Origin: Euborellia annulipes | Taxonomy: Eukaryota > Arthropoda > Insecta > Dermaptera > Anisolabididae | NCBI GenBank assembly: GCA_023213315.1 | Contig: JAKCPI010002000.1 | Coordinates: 62,001-126,000 of the forward strand | DNA: 64,000 nucleotides | Direction: 5' to 3' | Part shown: piece by piece, positions 63,371-64,000 of the stretch | Position numbering within the stretch: position 1 is the first letter of the stretch | How the letters are laid out: every line of letters begins with the position of its first letter | Program-made: the position numbers and the translations under genes | The notes under the pieces: model-generated | Database searches by the model: none | What the model was told of the DNA's origin: nothing | Seen by the model: the letters and a program-made list of their open reading frames with translations, nothing else

Positions 63371-63639
63371 GCCCAGCGAATGTGATTTTATCATATTCTT
63401 TTCATCGATTGTCTTAAAAATTGATTGTTTTCTTTTAAAATTATATTACAACTTGAATTCTACTATTTTAAATGAATTTAATTCCAAAAATAATAAATAA
63501 CGTATATAGAGGCTTTATAATTAAAATTTTTTTTATTTTGCAATATATAAGCCTTAATTTGATGTTTTAAGGCTGTGGAGATTTACTCAGGATTCGTATA
63601 AGCCTTAATATTTAATTTTTGGGAATTCAAAATTTTTTT

Positions 63640-63800
63640 AAGCATGAAGGAATTGAGCTATGAGACTGACATGTTATATTTAAGTTAAACACCCCCGAGA
63701 CCGTGAAAATAAGCTTTTAATCAAAATCGGCCAAAAAGTACTAGTATTTTACTGATGTAGTTTTTCAGTTTTTTTCGATTTTCTCAAAATGAAAGGGCTT
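63640..63800 (-). repeat. Family A fragment at window edge
   Basis: GCATGAAGGAATTGAGCTAT, AAAGTACTAGTATTTTACTG and TTTTTTTCGATTTTCTCAAA in reverse orientation; cut off at both sides. Confidence 0.7.
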
Positions 63801-64000
63801 TTACCATTCTTCAGGCCCGCCCGAGCCCGCCCGGAATTTTTCAAATCCGCCCATTCCCGCTCGAGATTTAGTGAATGAATGAACGAATGTCTAGCAATTT
63901 TTAAATAAAATTTCATTTGCATGCCCGTCGAAATAAAATACTCAATTTTAAAAAGTTTGTATTCTTTGACATTTTTCCGAAAACTGAATAGTTTTTGAAA

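Overview
This is an AT-rich, intron-rich animal (most likely arthropod) nuclear window. It holds two convergent protein-coding genes in the first 33 kb and then about 31 kb packed with mobile elements. The animal assignment rests on clearly metazoan DNAJC2 and LARP1 proteins split by short exons with GT/AG borders, on tRNA-derived SINEs, and on Helitron, hAT, Tigger-like, copia and LINE sequences. The arthropod assignment is inference; no marker gene fixes the group.

Layout. Positions 145-5511 (+) carry DNAJC2 (zuotin/MPP11): a J-domain exon, then two SANT-domain exons. Its long intron is filled by a fold-back element, a Helitron, a SINE and a nested MITE. A decayed C2H2 zinc-finger fragment lies just downstream. 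Positions 5.9-12.1 kb are intergenic: a hAT MITE, a SINE and a frameshifted copia fragment with a short LTR. Positions 12107-32833 (-) carry LARP1 in 17 recognised coding exons. These read in frame for about 1069 residues and include the KKKWVPL motif, an RGG stretch, the La motif and the DM15 region. The extreme N terminus was not found. Its introns hold several MITEs, fold-backs and SINEs. DNAJC2 is a ribosome-associated co-chaperone and LARP1 binds 5'TOP mRNAs and their caps. Both act in translation, but nothing in the sequence links their expression; they are tail-to-tail neighbours.

Positions 33-64 kb hold no recognised gene apart from one weak candidate 5' exon near 44.68 kb. Two non-LTR retrotransposon reverse-transcriptase fragments lie at 39.7-43.3 kb. 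There are three hAT elements or ends, a second Helitron, a 1.66-kb TIR element, a Tigger-like element, an array of about 126-bp tandem repeats with G tracts, and about ten copies of one dispersed repeat (here 'family A').

The most interesting observation is a recurrent hammerhead-ribozyme core (CUGANGA, stem II, GAAAC-GUC). It sits in the arms of inverted-repeat (fold-back) elements and, once, by itself in the sense strand of the last LARP1 intron. The cores have the minimal stem III known from Penelope-like retroelements, yet no Penelope reverse transcriptase is visible here.
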